From Nocardioides alkalitolerans (GTDB lineage: Bacteria; Actinomycetota; Actinomycetes; Propionibacteriales; Nocardioidaceae), in NCBI GenBank assembly GCA_038184435.1, contig CP116227.1:2385501-2449500 (forward strand): 64,000 nt of DNA, read 5' to 3'. Under the pieces are notes generated by a model. The model saw only the letters and a list, made by a program, of their open reading frames with translations, was not told where the DNA came from and made no database searches. The translations under genes and the position numbers were made by a program. Shown piece after piece: positions 16,470-25,085 of this stretch (positions within the stretch are counted from its first letter, which is position 1; each line of letters starts with the position of its first letter).

Positions 16470-18058
16470 GAGGACTCCACCGCCGCGACGACCTCGTCGA
16501 CCGTGAGCCAGCCCGCGCCGGTGATCTTGGCGACCTGGGGGGCGAAGGAGGGGGACTCGGCGAGCACCACGCGCACCGGTCCCGCCGAGACGACCTCGCC
16601 CTCGGCCATGACGACGACCCGGTCGGCGACCCGCGCGACGAACTCGACGTCGTGGGAGGCGACGAGCACCGCGTGGCCGGCGTCGGCGAGACGCCGGAGC
16701 GTCACCGCCAGCACCTCCTTCGCCGGGTAGTCGAGACCGCGGGTCGGTTCGTCGAGCAGCAGCACCGGGGGTTCGGCGACGAGCACGATGGCGAGCACCA
16801 GCGCGAGCCGCTGCCCCTCGGAGAGATCGCGGGGGTGCTGGTCGGGGTCGATCCCCGGCACCATCGCCGCCAGCAGTGCCGCGCACGAGCCCGCCTCGAC
16901 CCGGGCGCCCGCGTCCGCCGCCGCGCACTCGTCGCGCACCGTCTCGAGGTAGAGCAGGTCGGCCGCGGTCTGCGGGACGAGCCCCACGCGCCGTACCCGC
17001 TCGTCCGGAGACAGCCCCGCGGGGTCGACGCCGTCGACGGTGACCCGCCCGGCGTACCGCTTCCGCGACCCCTGCAGCGCCCAGATCAGGCTCGACTTGC
17101 CGGCGCCGTTGCGCCCCATCAGCGCCGTCACGACGCCGCCCGGCAGGTCGACGTCGACCTCGCGCACGACCGCGCGGCGCCCGTGGGCGACGGTCACGCC
17201 GCGGCCCGTCAGGCCCGCGCCCGTCGCCGTGCGGACGGGAGCGGCAGGCGCCTCGGACAGCCCGAGCCCGCGCACCCGACGGCGCGCGTCGCGGACCGTC
17301 AGGGGCAGCGGCTCCCACCCGAGCCGACGACCGAGCTCGACGATCGGGGGCACGACCGGGGCCTCGCGGAGCACGTCGGCGGTGTCGCCGACGCGCACGC
17401 GCCCCTCACCGGTGAGCAGGCAGGTCCGGTCGGCGAACGGTACGACGCGCTCCAGCCGGTGCTCGGCCAGGAGCACCGACAGGCCGACGTCGTGGACGAG
17501 CCGGGTCAGGCTCGCCAGCACCTCCTCGGCCGCCGTCGGGTCGAGCGCCGACGTCGGCTCGTCCAGCACCAGCAGCCGCGGGTGGGCCGCCAGCACCGAC
17601 CCGATGGCGACGCGCTGCTGCTGGCCGCCGGACAGCGCCCGCAGGTCGCGCGCGCGGAGGTCGGCGATGCCGAGCAGGTCGAGCGTCTCCTCGACCCGCC
17701 GCCGCATCGTCGCCGGCGCGAGGCCGAGCTGCTCCATGCCGTAGGCCAGCTCCTCCTCGACCGTGTCGGTGACGAAGCCGGCGACGGGGTCCTGCCCGAC
17801 GTACCCCACGAGGTGCGCCCGCTCGCGCGGCGGCAGGTCGACGATGCTCACCCCGTCGACGAGGACGTCGCCGGTGAGGGTGCCGCCGGTGAACCGCGGC
17901 ACGAGCCCCGGTACGACGCCCAGGAGCGTCGACTTGCCCACCCCGGTGCGTCCCGCGACGAGCACGAGCTCGCCCTCCTCGACCTCGAGGTCGACCCGGT
18001 CGAGCACCGGGGACGACGCCTCGTCGTAGGTGAAGCTGATCCCCCGCAGCTCGATCAC
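16466..18058 (-). CDS. ECF transporter ATPase, two ABC domains in one chain
   Basis: A 530-residue protein carrying two complete ABC domains. Domain 1 (about residues 1-225) has Walker A AGRTGVGKSTL, signature LSGGQQQR and Walker B LLVLDEPTSALD. Domain 2 (about 290-520) has Walker A MGRNGAGKSSL, a divergent signature LSEGQR and Walker B VLLLDEPTRGLD. This is the fused A/A' arrangement of many actinobacterial energy-coupling factor transporters. It hydrolyses ATP at the cytoplasmic face and binds the T component encoded just upstream. GTGA overlaps on both sides show tight translational coupling. The GTG start gives an N-terminus of VIELRGISFTYDEA, the expected first ABC strand. Confidence 0.93.
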   Translation of the reverse strand: MIELRGISFTYDEASSPVLDRVDLEVEEGELVLVAGRTGVGKSTLLGVVPGLVPRFTGGTLTGDVLVDGVSIVDLPPRERAHLVGYVGQDPVAGFVTDTVEEELAYGMEQLGLAPATMRRRVEETLDLLGIADLRARDLRALSGGQQQRVAIGSVLAAHPRLLVLDEPTSALDPTAAEEVLASLTRLVHDVGLSVLLAEHRLERVVPFADRTCLLTGEGRVRVGDTADVLREAPVVPPIVELGRRLGWEPLPLTVRDARRRVRGLGLSEAPAAPVRTATGAGLTGRGVTVAHGRRAVVREVDVDLPGGVVTALMGRNGAGKSSLIWALQGSRKRYAGRVTVDGVDPAGLSPDERVRRVGLVPQTAADLLYLETVRDECAAADAGARVEAGSCAALLAAMVPGIDPDQHPRDLSEGQRLALVLAIVLVAEPPVLLLDEPTRGLDYPAKEVLAVTLRRLADAGHAVLVASHDVEFVARVADRVVVMAEGEVVSAGPVRVVLAESPSFAPQVAKITGAGWLTVDEVVAAVESS

Positions 18059-19161
18059 CGGGCACCCCCGTCGGCTCCGGGCGGGGGCGGCGCCAGCAGC
18101 GCCACCAGCCCCAGCAGCGCCGCTGCGAGCGCCGCGACGCTGACCACGGGGGCGGCCAGCAGGTCGGGCTCGAGCACGAGCGGCTCCGTGCTCCGGAGCA
18201 CGAGGAAGGCGGCGAGCACCGCGACGCCCGTCGCCACGACGACGACCTCGGGCCACCGCCACGGCGCCGGCCGGTAGCGCGTGCGCCCCACCCGCCGACC
18301 CGACGCGACCATGCCGGCCACCGCGAGCGTCACGCCGAGCGCCAGCATCGGGAGCGCCAGCCACCGCGGGGCGGTCAGGTCGAGCACCCCGTAGACGCCC
18401 ACCCCGATCCCGACCATGCCGCCCAGCATGAGGGTCCCGGTGCGGAGGCGCTGCGCCCGGGTCGCCTCGCCGGACCGGCCGTAGCCCCGGGTGTCCATCC
18501 CCGCCGCGAGGGCCAGGGACCGGTCGAGCGCGTCCTCCAGCACGGGCACGAGCACCCGCCGGATGCTCGTCCACCGCCGCCCCCGGCCCGCGGGGGACGG
18601 GCGGAGGCGCTGGGCGGCGCGCACGCGGCGTACCGACTGCGCGAGCTGGGGCATGACGTTGACGGCGACGACGAGGGCGGTGCCGACCTCGTACAGCGCC
18701 GCCGGCATCGACGCCATCAGCCGCTTCGGGTTGGCGAGGGCGTTGGCGGCACCGACGCAGATGACGATCGTCGCGAGGCGGAGCCCGTCGTAGAGCCCGC
18801 CGAGCAGGGCCTCCTGCGTCACGGGGCCGAGGAGCTGGATGCCGAGGACGGCGTCGGGCAGCGGGATCTCGGGGAGGTCGACGAGCACGCGCGTGCCGTA
18901 GGCGCCGCCGACGAGCAGGCGGAACAGCACGCGGAGCACGACGATGAGCGCACCCACCGCGAGGTAGAGGTGGAAGACCCGTGCCCAGGGGTGGTCCGTG
19001 CGGCGGGCCACCACCACGATGCAGGCGGTGGCGACGAGCAGCAGCTGGAGGTAGGGGTTCGACGTCGTGGACGCCGCCGCCGCCAGTCCCACGGCCCAGC
19101 CCCACCACGCGAGCGGGTGCAGCTCACGGGGCAGGCGGGCGACCGCCGCCCGCCCGCTCAC
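18055..19161 (-). CDS. ECF transporter T component (EcfT-like)
   Basis: A 368-residue membrane protein. Helices begin near residue 15, and the cytoplasmic coupling region contains MDTRGYGRSG (about residue 225) preceded by EDALDRSLALA. These correspond to the conserved Ala-Arg-Gly-type coupling helices that dock on the ATPase in CbiQ/EcfT proteins. The C-terminal 130 residues add four more hydrophobic segments, so the protein is longer than a typical EcfT of about 265 residues. The GTG start overlaps the stop of the DUF4430-like gene, and the end overlaps the ATPase gene. It is the transmembrane scaffold of the predicted B12 importer. Confidence 0.88.
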   Translation of the reverse strand: MSGRAAVARLPRELHPLAWWGWAVGLAAAASTTSNPYLQLLLVATACIVVVARRTDHPWARVFHLYLAVGALIVVLRVLFRLLVGGAYGTRVLVDLPEIPLPDAVLGIQLLGPVTQEALLGGLYDGLRLATIVICVGAANALANPKRLMASMPAALYEVGTALVVAVNVMPQLAQSVRRVRAAQRLRPSPAGRGRRWTSIRRVLVPVLEDALDRSLALAAGMDTRGYGRSGEATRAQRLRTGTLMLGGMVGIGVGVYGVLDLTAPRWLALPMLALGVTLAVAGMVASGRRVGRTRYRPAPWRWPEVVVVATGVAVLAAFLVLRSTEPLVLEPDLLAAPVVSVAALAAALLGLVALLAPPPPGADGGAR

Positions 19162-20105
19162 AGCAGCGGACCCGCTTCCGACCTCCTCCGCCGGGCGAGG
19201 GCGAGGCCGCCACCACCGGCGGCGAGCACGACGGCCACGATCCCGAGCGCCCACCACGGCACGCTGCCGCCCGCGGCCTCGTCGGCGGCGTCGCTGTCGC
19301 TCTGCGCGTCGACGGTCACCTCGTCCTGGTACTCCAGCGTCTCCCCCGCGCTCGGCGCACCGCTGGTCGGCGCGTCGGTCGCAGCCGCCGTCGGGTCCGT
19401 CGTGGGCTGCGTGGTCGCCCCGGTCGTGGGCGCGTCCGACGGGGCGTCGGTCGGGTCGGTCGTCGCCGACCCCGGTACGCCGCTGCTCGGCGCGCTGCCG
19501 CCGCCGGGCGTGGTCGAGGGTGCGGTGCCGCGGGACGCGCCGCTGCCCGGGGCCGACGGTGCCGACGGGCTGGAGCCCGATCCGCTGCCGGAACCGCCGC
19601 CGGAGCCACTGCCGGAGCCGCTGCCGGAACCCGCCGAGCGGTCCGTCGCCGCGATGCGCGGCCGGTCCATCGATCCCGCGTTCTGCCAGGTCCAGGCGAC
19701 GTACCCGCCGTCCGGGACCTTGAGACCCGTCACCCCGACGCCCGAGTACTTCCAGCCGGACGAGCCGTCCGACCACCACAGGCTCCAGTAGTTCTTCGCG
19801 CGCTGGTCGTCGCCGCAGCGGGTCGTGGGGGCACCGTCGACGGTGCAGACGTAGCCCGGCTGCGCCGGGTGGAACCCCATCGAGAAGCCCGCCGAGGTGA
19901 AGAGGTCGTCGGCGTTGCCGCCCGAGCCGACGCAGCGCGCGTCGACGCCGCCGCCCGAGGGCAGCGCCGTGCCGTCGACGACGACCGTCACCCCGCCGGC
20001 GCCGGTGCAGCCGGCGGCCTGGGCGGGGGCCGCCGACACGGCTCCGAGCACGGGCGTCGCCGCCACCGCGAGCGCGGTGGCGGCGACGAAGCGGGCGAAC
20101 CTCAC
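19158..20105 (-). CDS. Secreted, membrane-anchored DUF4430-like protein
   Basis: A 315-residue protein with a signal peptide (cleavage near AQAAG, residue 31). Residues 32-150 form a Cys-containing beta domain resembling DUF4430, the domain that matches the C-terminal beta domain of animal intrinsic factor and transcobalamin. It has VTVVVDGTALP, KNYWSLWWSDGSSGWKYSGVGV and GYVAWTWQ, the aromatic-rich core of the family. A Gly/Ser then Thr/Pro/Asp-rich low-complexity stalk (about 165-285) leads to a C-terminal helix (WWALGIVAVVLAAG) and a basic tail. It should therefore be displayed on a stalk from the membrane. Its position between the toroid protein and an ECF transporter under a cobalamin riboswitch suggests it helps hold or deliver cobalamin. 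Confidence 0.82.
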   Translation of the reverse strand: MRFARFVAATALAVAATPVLGAVSAAPAQAAGCTGAGGVTVVVDGTALPSGGGVDARCVGSGGNADDLFTSAGFSMGFHPAQPGYVCTVDGAPTTRCGDDQRAKNYWSLWWSDGSSGWKYSGVGVTGLKVPDGGYVAWTWQNAGSMDRPRIAATDRSAGSGSGSGSGSGGGSGSGSGSSPSAPSAPGSGASRGTAPSTTPGGGSAPSSGVPGSATTDPTDAPSDAPTTGATTQPTTDPTAAATDAPTSGAPSAGETLEYQDEVTVDAQSDSDAADEAAGGSVPWWALGIVAVVLAAGGGGLALARRRRSEAGPLL

Positions 20106-21781
20106 TTGACGACGGTGAAGGTGGACTTCACGAAGCGGTCGGCGTACTGACCGACGATCGCGAACTCCCACCGGCCGAGCGTGCTGCCGCCGCGGAAGGC
20201 GAAGGAGGCGCGACCGTTGGCGTCCGCCTTGCCGGTGCCGCGGACGCGACCGTGGTAGCTGAGCGTGAACGGCTCACCGGGCGCGAGGCCGCTGACCTTG
20301 ACGGCGACCTGGCCGTTCTGGCGGACGGTCGCGGTCGACGTCAGGCCGAAGCGCTTGGCGGCGAGCGACCAGTACGAGATCTTCACCGACGAGCGACCGG
20401 TGGTGCCCAGGTAGAGGTTGCGCAGCGCCGTGCCGACCGGAACGCGGACCGTGGCCGTGGTCTGGCCGTCGAGGTCGGCCGTCACGAAGACGGGCTGCTG
20501 GCCGCCGACGAGGCAGCCGGTCTCGCCCGGGGCGAGCCCGGCGACGAGCACCGACATGGTGCCGCCGGAGCGCTGACGACCGGAGTCGGCGCGCATGCCG
20601 GGCCGGCCCTCGGCGGCGAGCGCCCACTGCAGCGCCGGGAACGCCTGGCCGTTGGCGAGCTGCCACTGGTACGTCGTGTCCTCGGTGATGCCGTCGGTGC
20701 GACCGGCCGCCAGCGCGGCGTCGTCGTAGGCCAGCGCACCCTGGTCGCCGTTCAGCTCCGAGCGGCACGAGGCGATCTCGTTCACCTGGTGCTGGCGCAG
20801 CCAGGCAGCGGCGGCCTCCGGCTCGAAGCCGATGTCCGCGGGGTTGCCGTCGATCCCGCCGAGCACCCCGAGGGCGAGGGCAGCGAGGCCCGTGCTGTTG
20901 GCGTTGGCGCCGATCTCGCCGCCGTCGCCCCACGCGCCGTCGTCGCCCTGGGTGGTCGCGAGGAAGTCGACCGCCGCGAAGATCGCGTCCTGGTTGCGCT
21001 CGTCCTCCGCTGCCTGGTCGAGCAGCGCGAGGATCGCGAGCGCGGTGACGTCGGTGCTGCCCTCCCCGCCGGCGGCGTCGCACGACTGGTCGGCGGCGGC
21101 CGGGTCGGAGAAGTAGAGCCGGAAGCCGCCGTCGGCGCACTGCTGCTGGAGCAGGAACTCGGTGGCGAGCGGCGCGAGGTCGCTGCCGGCGTTGTTCAGG
21201 GCCTCGACCGCGAACGCCTGGCCGAAGCCGTTGGCGTAGTCGGCCGCGAACTCGTCCTCGGGGTCGAAGTCGTCGAAGATCCGGCCCTCGGCCGGGCCGT
21301 CGATCGTGACCTGGCCCTCGAGACGCTGCACCAGGTCGACACCGCCGTACGACGAGGCGTCACCTCCGGCGTACTGCACCAGCGTGAGGAGCTTGGCCGT
21401 GCCGCCCGCGCTGACGAGGGTGCCGAAGCCGTTGTCGCCGGTGTACGACGCGGCGAGCGGCTCCACGGCGTCGGTGACCGCGGCGACGGCCTCGTCGTCA
21501 CCTGCGTAGTAGAAGCTCCGACCGGCGTCGACCGTGGCGCTCGTGTTGGGGCCGAAGCTGGTCTGCAACACCCCGTCGCCCTCGGCGAGCTGGGCGGTGA
21601 GCCAGGCGGCGGCCGCCTCGGCGGGGGCGGTGTCGTAGCCGTCCTCGGTGACGGCGGTGACCGCGGGGGTGGCGGCGGACGCCGTGAGCGGGGGCAGCAG
21701 GGCCGCCGTGGTGGCCGTGGCCGCGACCGCGGCGATGGCGAGCGCGCCGGCACGGGGGCCGATCAGGTGACGCAGGGACAT
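20102..21781 (-). CDS. Secreted alpha/alpha-toroid (prenyltransferase/squalene oxidase-like) protein, predicted corrinoid binder
   Basis: A 559-residue secreted protein with a signal peptide of about 36 residues. Residues 50-380 are repeated helical hairpins of the terpenoid cyclase/prenyltransferase toroid, seen in STDVTALAILALLDQ, TTQGDDGAWGDGG and NSTGLAALALGVLGG. The same fold forms the N-terminal alpha domain of intrinsic factor and transcobalamin. Cysteine pairs flank the repeats. The C-terminal 160 residues are two Ig-like beta modules ending in FTVVK, with no membrane anchor. It is the first gene after the cobalamin riboswitch. An extracellular role in binding B12 together with the DUF4430-like partner is inferred from fold and context; terpene cyclase activity is unlikely for an exported protein. 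The ATG is preceded by GGAGAGG. Confidence 0.82.
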   Translation of the reverse strand: MSLRHLIGPRAGALAIAAVAATATTAALLPPLTASAATPAVTAVTEDGYDTAPAEAAAAWLTAQLAEGDGVLQTSFGPNTSATVDAGRSFYYAGDDEAVAAVTDAVEPLAASYTGDNGFGTLVSAGGTAKLLTLVQYAGGDASSYGGVDLVQRLEGQVTIDGPAEGRIFDDFDPEDEFAADYANGFGQAFAVEALNNAGSDLAPLATEFLLQQQCADGGFRLYFSDPAAADQSCDAAGGEGSTDVTALAILALLDQAAEDERNQDAIFAAVDFLATTQGDDGAWGDGGEIGANANSTGLAALALGVLGGIDGNPADIGFEPEAAAAWLRQHQVNEIASCRSELNGDQGALAYDDAALAAGRTDGITEDTTYQWQLANGQAFPALQWALAAEGRPGMRADSGRQRSGGTMSVLVAGLAPGETGCLVGGQQPVFVTADLDGQTTATVRVPVGTALRNLYLGTTGRSSVKISYWSLAAKRFGLTSTATVRQNGQVAVKVSGLAPGEPFTLSYHGRVRGTGKADANGRASFAFRGGSTLGRWEFAIVGQYADRFVKSTFTVVK

Positions 21782-21788
21782 GGGTTCC

Positions 21789-21810
21789 TCTCCGCTGCAG
21801 CGCACGGAGA
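21789..21810 (-). promoter_or_regulatory. RBS-sequestering hairpin downstream of the riboswitch
   Basis: On the minus strand TCTCCG, a 10-nt loop, then CGGAGA. The 3' arm overlaps the GGAGAGG ribosome binding site of the toroid gene, so folding would hide it. This fits translational control by the riboswitch. Confidence 0.5.
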
Positions 21811-21848
21811 CCCCTCAGGACCCCCGCCGCGTTCCGCGACAGCGTGGT

Positions 21849-21955
21849 GTCAGGCACCTCGCGGCAGGTGTTCCGGCTCGCCGGACCCCGGGGGATCCGG
21901 CCTACGGTTGCGGGTCAGCGCCGGATTCGGACCGGCTTCCCCTGCACGCGACGTG
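21849..21955 (-). ncRNA. Cobalamin riboswitch
   Basis: Read on the minus strand, the conserved core elements occur in order: GGGGAAGCCGGT (21942-21931), GAATCCGG (21928-21921), GACCCGCAACCGTAGG (21916-21901), a variable stem (21900-21881), and a B12-box-like GAGCCGGAACACCTGCC (21879-21863). The spacing and the nearly invariant GAATCC and CCCGCAAC segments match the adenosylcobalamin aptamer class. It lies between the gatB terminator hairpin and the five-gene ECF operon. When cobalamin is plentiful it should shut the operon off. Outer boundaries are approximate. Confidence 0.92.
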
Positions 21956-21987
21956 GACGAGCGCCCGCCGACCGGCGGGCGCTCGTC
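21956..21987 (-). terminator. gatB terminator hairpin
   Basis: GACGAGCGCCCGCC (21956-21969), loop GACC, GGCGGGCGCTCGTC (21974-21987): a perfect 14-bp stem without a U-tract. It sits 58 bp after the gatB stop and directly before the riboswitch, insulating the two units. Confidence 0.6.
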
Positions 21988-22044
21988 ACTGTAGCTGAGA
22001 TCGCGCTGAGAGGACCCGTCCGCGTGGACCCCGGACGGTGCCCG

Positions 22045-23541
22045 TCAGGCCAGGCGCTCCAGCACGAGCTCGCGGACCCGGCCGGCGTCGGCCTGACCGC
22101 GCATCTCCTTCATGACGGCGCCGATGAGGGCGCCGGCGGCGGCGTGCTTGCCGTCGCGGATCTTCTGCGCCACGTCGGGGTTGGCCTCGATCGCCTTGTC
22201 GACCGCGGCGCCCAGGGCGCCGTCGTCGGAGACGATCGCGAGACCGCGGGCCGCGACGATCTCCTCCGGCGTGCCCTCGCCGGCGACGAGGCCGTCGAAG
22301 ACCTGGCGCGCCAGCTTGTCGTTGATCGTGCCAGCGTCGACGAGCGCCTGGACGGCGGCGACCTGGACCGGCGTGACGCCGACCTCGGCCAGCTCGACGC
22401 CCGCGTCCTTCGCCCGGCGCGCGAGCTCGGCGACCCACCACTTGCGCGCGGCCTGGGGCGCGGCGCCCGCGGCGATCGTCTCCTCGACGAGGCCGAACGC
22501 GCCCGCACCGACGGTGTCGCGCATCTCGAGGTCGGTGAAGCCCCACTCGCCCTGGAGACGGGCGCGCTTGGCCGTCGGGTTCTCCGGCAGCGTGGCGCGG
22601 AGCTCCTCGACCCACTCCCGGCTGGGCGCGACCGGCACGAGGTCGGGCTCGGGGAAGTAGCGGTAGTCCTCCGCGTCGGACTTCTCGCGACCGGAAGTCG
22701 TGATGCCCGTGTCCTCGTGGAAGTGACGCGTCTCCTGCACGACCTTGCCGCCACCGTCGAGGACGCCCGCGTGGCGCGAGACCTCGAAGCGCACGGCGCG
22801 CTCGATGGAGCGGAACGAGTTCACGTTCTTCGTCTCGCTGCGGGTGCCGAGCACGCCGGAGCCGGTCGGTGCCAGCGAGAGGTTCACGTCGGCGCGCAGG
22901 TTGCCCTGGTCCATCCGGGCCTCGGAGACCCCGAGCGCGAGGATGAGGTCGCGCAGCTGCTGCACGTAGGCCCGCGCCACGGCGGGGGCCTTCGCGCCCG
23001 CCCCCGTGATGGGGCGCGTGACGATCTCGATCAGCGGGATGCCGGCGCGGTTGTAGTCGACCAGCGAGTGGTCGGCCCCGTGGATGCGGCCCGTGGCGCC
23101 GCCCACGTGGGTCGACTTGCCGGTGTCCTCCTCCATGTGGGCCCGCTCGATCTCGACCCGGAACGTCTCCCCGTCCACGTCGACGTCCATGTAGCCGTCG
23201 AAGGCGATGGGCTCGTCGTACTGCGACGTCTGGAAGTTCTTCGGCATGTCCGGGTAGAAGTAGTTCTTCCGCGCGAAGCGGCACCACTCGGCGATGTCGC
23301 AGTTCAGCGCGAGGCCGATGCGGATCGCGGCCTCCACGGCCTTGCCGTTGACCGCGGGCATGGCGCCCGGGAGGCCGAGGCAGGTCGGGCAGACCTGCGT
23401 GTTCGGCTCGCCGCCGAACGTCGCGGGGCAGCCGCAGAACATCTTCGTCGCCGTGTTGAGCTCGACGTGGACCTCGAGGCCCAGCGCCGGCTCGTAGCGG
23501 GTCAGCGCCTCGTCGAAGTCGACCAGGGTGTCGGTGCTCAT
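22045..23541 (-). CDS. gatB: Asp-tRNA(Asn)/Glu-tRNA(Gln) amidotransferase subunit B
   Basis: A 498-residue GatB. The N-terminal GLEVHVELNTATKMFCGC motif, the zinc-type cysteines in CPTCLGLPG, YFYPDMPKNFQTSQYDEPI and the segment IEIVTRPI are all typical. The C-terminal YqeY/tail domain ends in RVRELVLERL. GatB binds the misacylated tRNA and activates it with ATP, while GatA supplies ammonia. The ATG overlaps the gatA stop (ATGA). It is the last gene of the gatC-gatA-gatB operon and is followed by a strong hairpin. Presence of GatCAB implies that Gln-tRNA (and perhaps Asn-tRNA) is made by transamidation. Confidence 0.97.
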   Translation of the reverse strand: MSTDTLVDFDEALTRYEPALGLEVHVELNTATKMFCGCPATFGGEPNTQVCPTCLGLPGAMPAVNGKAVEAAIRIGLALNCDIAEWCRFARKNYFYPDMPKNFQTSQYDEPIAFDGYMDVDVDGETFRVEIERAHMEEDTGKSTHVGGATGRIHGADHSLVDYNRAGIPLIEIVTRPITGAGAKAPAVARAYVQQLRDLILALGVSEARMDQGNLRADVNLSLAPTGSGVLGTRSETKNVNSFRSIERAVRFEVSRHAGVLDGGGKVVQETRHFHEDTGITTSGREKSDAEDYRYFPEPDLVPVAPSREWVEELRATLPENPTAKRARLQGEWGFTDLEMRDTVGAGAFGLVEETIAAGAAPQAARKWWVAELARRAKDAGVELAEVGVTPVQVAAVQALVDAGTINDKLARQVFDGLVAGEGTPEEIVAARGLAIVSDDGALGAAVDKAIEANPDVAQKIRDGKHAAAGALIGAVMKEMRGQADAGRVRELVLERLA

Positions 23542-25085
23542 CGGGCGACCTCCTCCAGCTCGGGGGCCTGCGCGAGCAAGGCCCCGCCCCACGTGCGTGC
23601 CAGCAGTGCCTCGACGGCCGCACCGACCCGGTAGACCCGGTCGTCGGCCATCGCCGGCGCCAGCACCTGGAAGCCGACCGGCAGCCCGTCCTCGTCGGCG
23701 AGACCGGCGGGCACGGAGATGCCCGGGATGCCGGCCAGGTTCGCGGGGATCGTGGCGAGGTCGCCGGCGTACATCGCCAGCGGGTCGTCGAGCTTCTCAC
23801 CGAGCTTGAACGCGGTCGTCGGCGCCGTCGGGCTGACGAGCACGTCGACCTGCTCGAAGGCGGCGTCGAAGTCGCGGGCGATGAGCGTGCGGATCTTCTG
23901 CGCCTGGCCGTAGTAGGCGTCGTAGTAGCCCGACGACAGCGCGTAGGTGCCGATGATGATGCGGCGCTTCACCTCGTCGCCGAAGCCGGCGTCGCGGCTC
24001 GCGCGCATGACCTCCTCCGCGCTCGGCGCGTCGACGCCGTCGGGCAGCACCCGCACGCCGTAGCGCATCGCGTCGAACTTCGCGAGGTTGGAGGAGCACT
24101 CCGCGGGGAGCACCAGGTAGTACGCCGCGATGGCGTGCACGATGTTCGGGCAGCTGACCTCGACGACCTCGGCGCCGGCGTCGACGAGCAGCGCGACAGT
24201 CTCGTCGAAGCGGGCCTTCACGCCGGGCTGCCAGCCGTCGCCGCTCAGCTCCTCCACGACGCCGACCTTGAGACCGGTCAGGTCACCGGTGGCGCCCTGG
24301 CGGGCGGCCTCGACCAGGCTGGGCAGCTCCTGCGGGATGCTCGTGGAGTCGCGCGGGTCGTGGCCGCCGATCAGGTCCTGCAGCAGGGCCGAGTCGAGCA
24401 CCGTGCGGGTCACCGGACCGACCTGGTCGAGCGAGTTGGCGAGCGCGACGAGGCCGTAGCGCGACACCGCGCCGTACGTCGGCTTCACGCCCACCGTGCC
24501 CGTGACGGCGCCGGGCTGCCGGATGGAGCCGCCCGTGTCGGTGCCGATGGCGAGGGGGGCCTCGTACGCCGCGACCGCGGCCGCCGACCCGCCGCCGGAG
24601 CCGCCCGGGATGCGGGTCAGGTCCCACGGGTTGCGGGTCGGTCCGTACGCCGAGTGCTCGGTGGAGGAGCCCATGGCGAACTCGTCCATGTTGGTCTTGC
24701 CGAGGATCGGCAGGCCGGCGGCCTTGAGCTTGGTGACGACGGTGGCGTCGTACGGCGGCACCCAGCCCTCGAGGATGCGCGAGCCGCACGTCGTGGGCAG
24801 GCCCGTGGTCGCGAGCACGTCCTTGACGGCGATCGGCACGCCGTCGAGGGCGTGGAGCGGGGCGCCCGCCGAGCGACGCTCGTCCGAGGCGCGGGCCTGC
24901 GCGAGGGCGCCCTCGGCGTCCACGTGGAGGAAGGCGTGCACGCCCGAGTCGGCGTCGCCGTCGACGGCGGCGATCCGGTCGAGGTGGGCCTGGGTCAGCT
25001 CGACCGAGGTGACCTCGCCGGCGGCCAGCGCGTCGGCCAGCTCGGCGGCGGTGCGGCGGGTCCAGTCGGTGGTCGCGGCGCTCAC
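23538..25085 (-). CDS. gatA: Asp-tRNA(Asn)/Glu-tRNA(Gln) amidotransferase subunit A
   Basis: A 515-residue amidase-signature protein, the glutaminase subunit of GatCAB. The Ser-cisSer-Lys catalytic set is visible: the lysine in GVPIAVKDVL (near residue 80), the linking serine in PGGSGGGSAAAVAA (near 155) and the nucleophile in GTDTGGSIRQPG (near 180). The C-terminal segment contains GIPGISVPAGL. It hydrolyses glutamine and passes ammonia to GatB. The GTG start overlaps the gatC stop, and the end overlaps the gatB start, so all three subunits are made in step. Confidence 0.97.
   Translation of the reverse strand: MSAATTDWTRRTAAELADALAAGEVTSVELTQAHLDRIAAVDGDADSGVHAFLHVDAEGALAQARASDERRSAGAPLHALDGVPIAVKDVLATTGLPTTCGSRILEGWVPPYDATVVTKLKAAGLPILGKTNMDEFAMGSSTEHSAYGPTRNPWDLTRIPGGSGGGSAAAVAAYEAPLAIGTDTGGSIRQPGAVTGTVGVKPTYGAVSRYGLVALANSLDQVGPVTRTVLDSALLQDLIGGHDPRDSTSIPQELPSLVEAARQGATGDLTGLKVGVVEELSGDGWQPGVKARFDETVALLVDAGAEVVEVSCPNIVHAIAAYYLVLPAECSSNLAKFDAMRYGVRVLPDGVDAPSAEEVMRASRDAGFGDEVKRRIIIGTYALSSGYYDAYYGQAQKIRTLIARDFDAAFEQVDVLVSPTAPTTAFKLGEKLDDPLAMYAGDLATIPANLAGIPGISVPAGLADEDGLPVGFQVLAPAMADDRVYRVGAAVEALLARTWGGALLAQAPELEEVAR

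Noticed and set aside
20102..21781. Terpene cyclase or prenyltransferase
   Set aside because: The toroid repeats are present, but the protein is exported and carries Ig-like modules. The catalytic DxDD/DDxxD motifs are not evident and the cobalamin riboswitch points to vitamin uptake.
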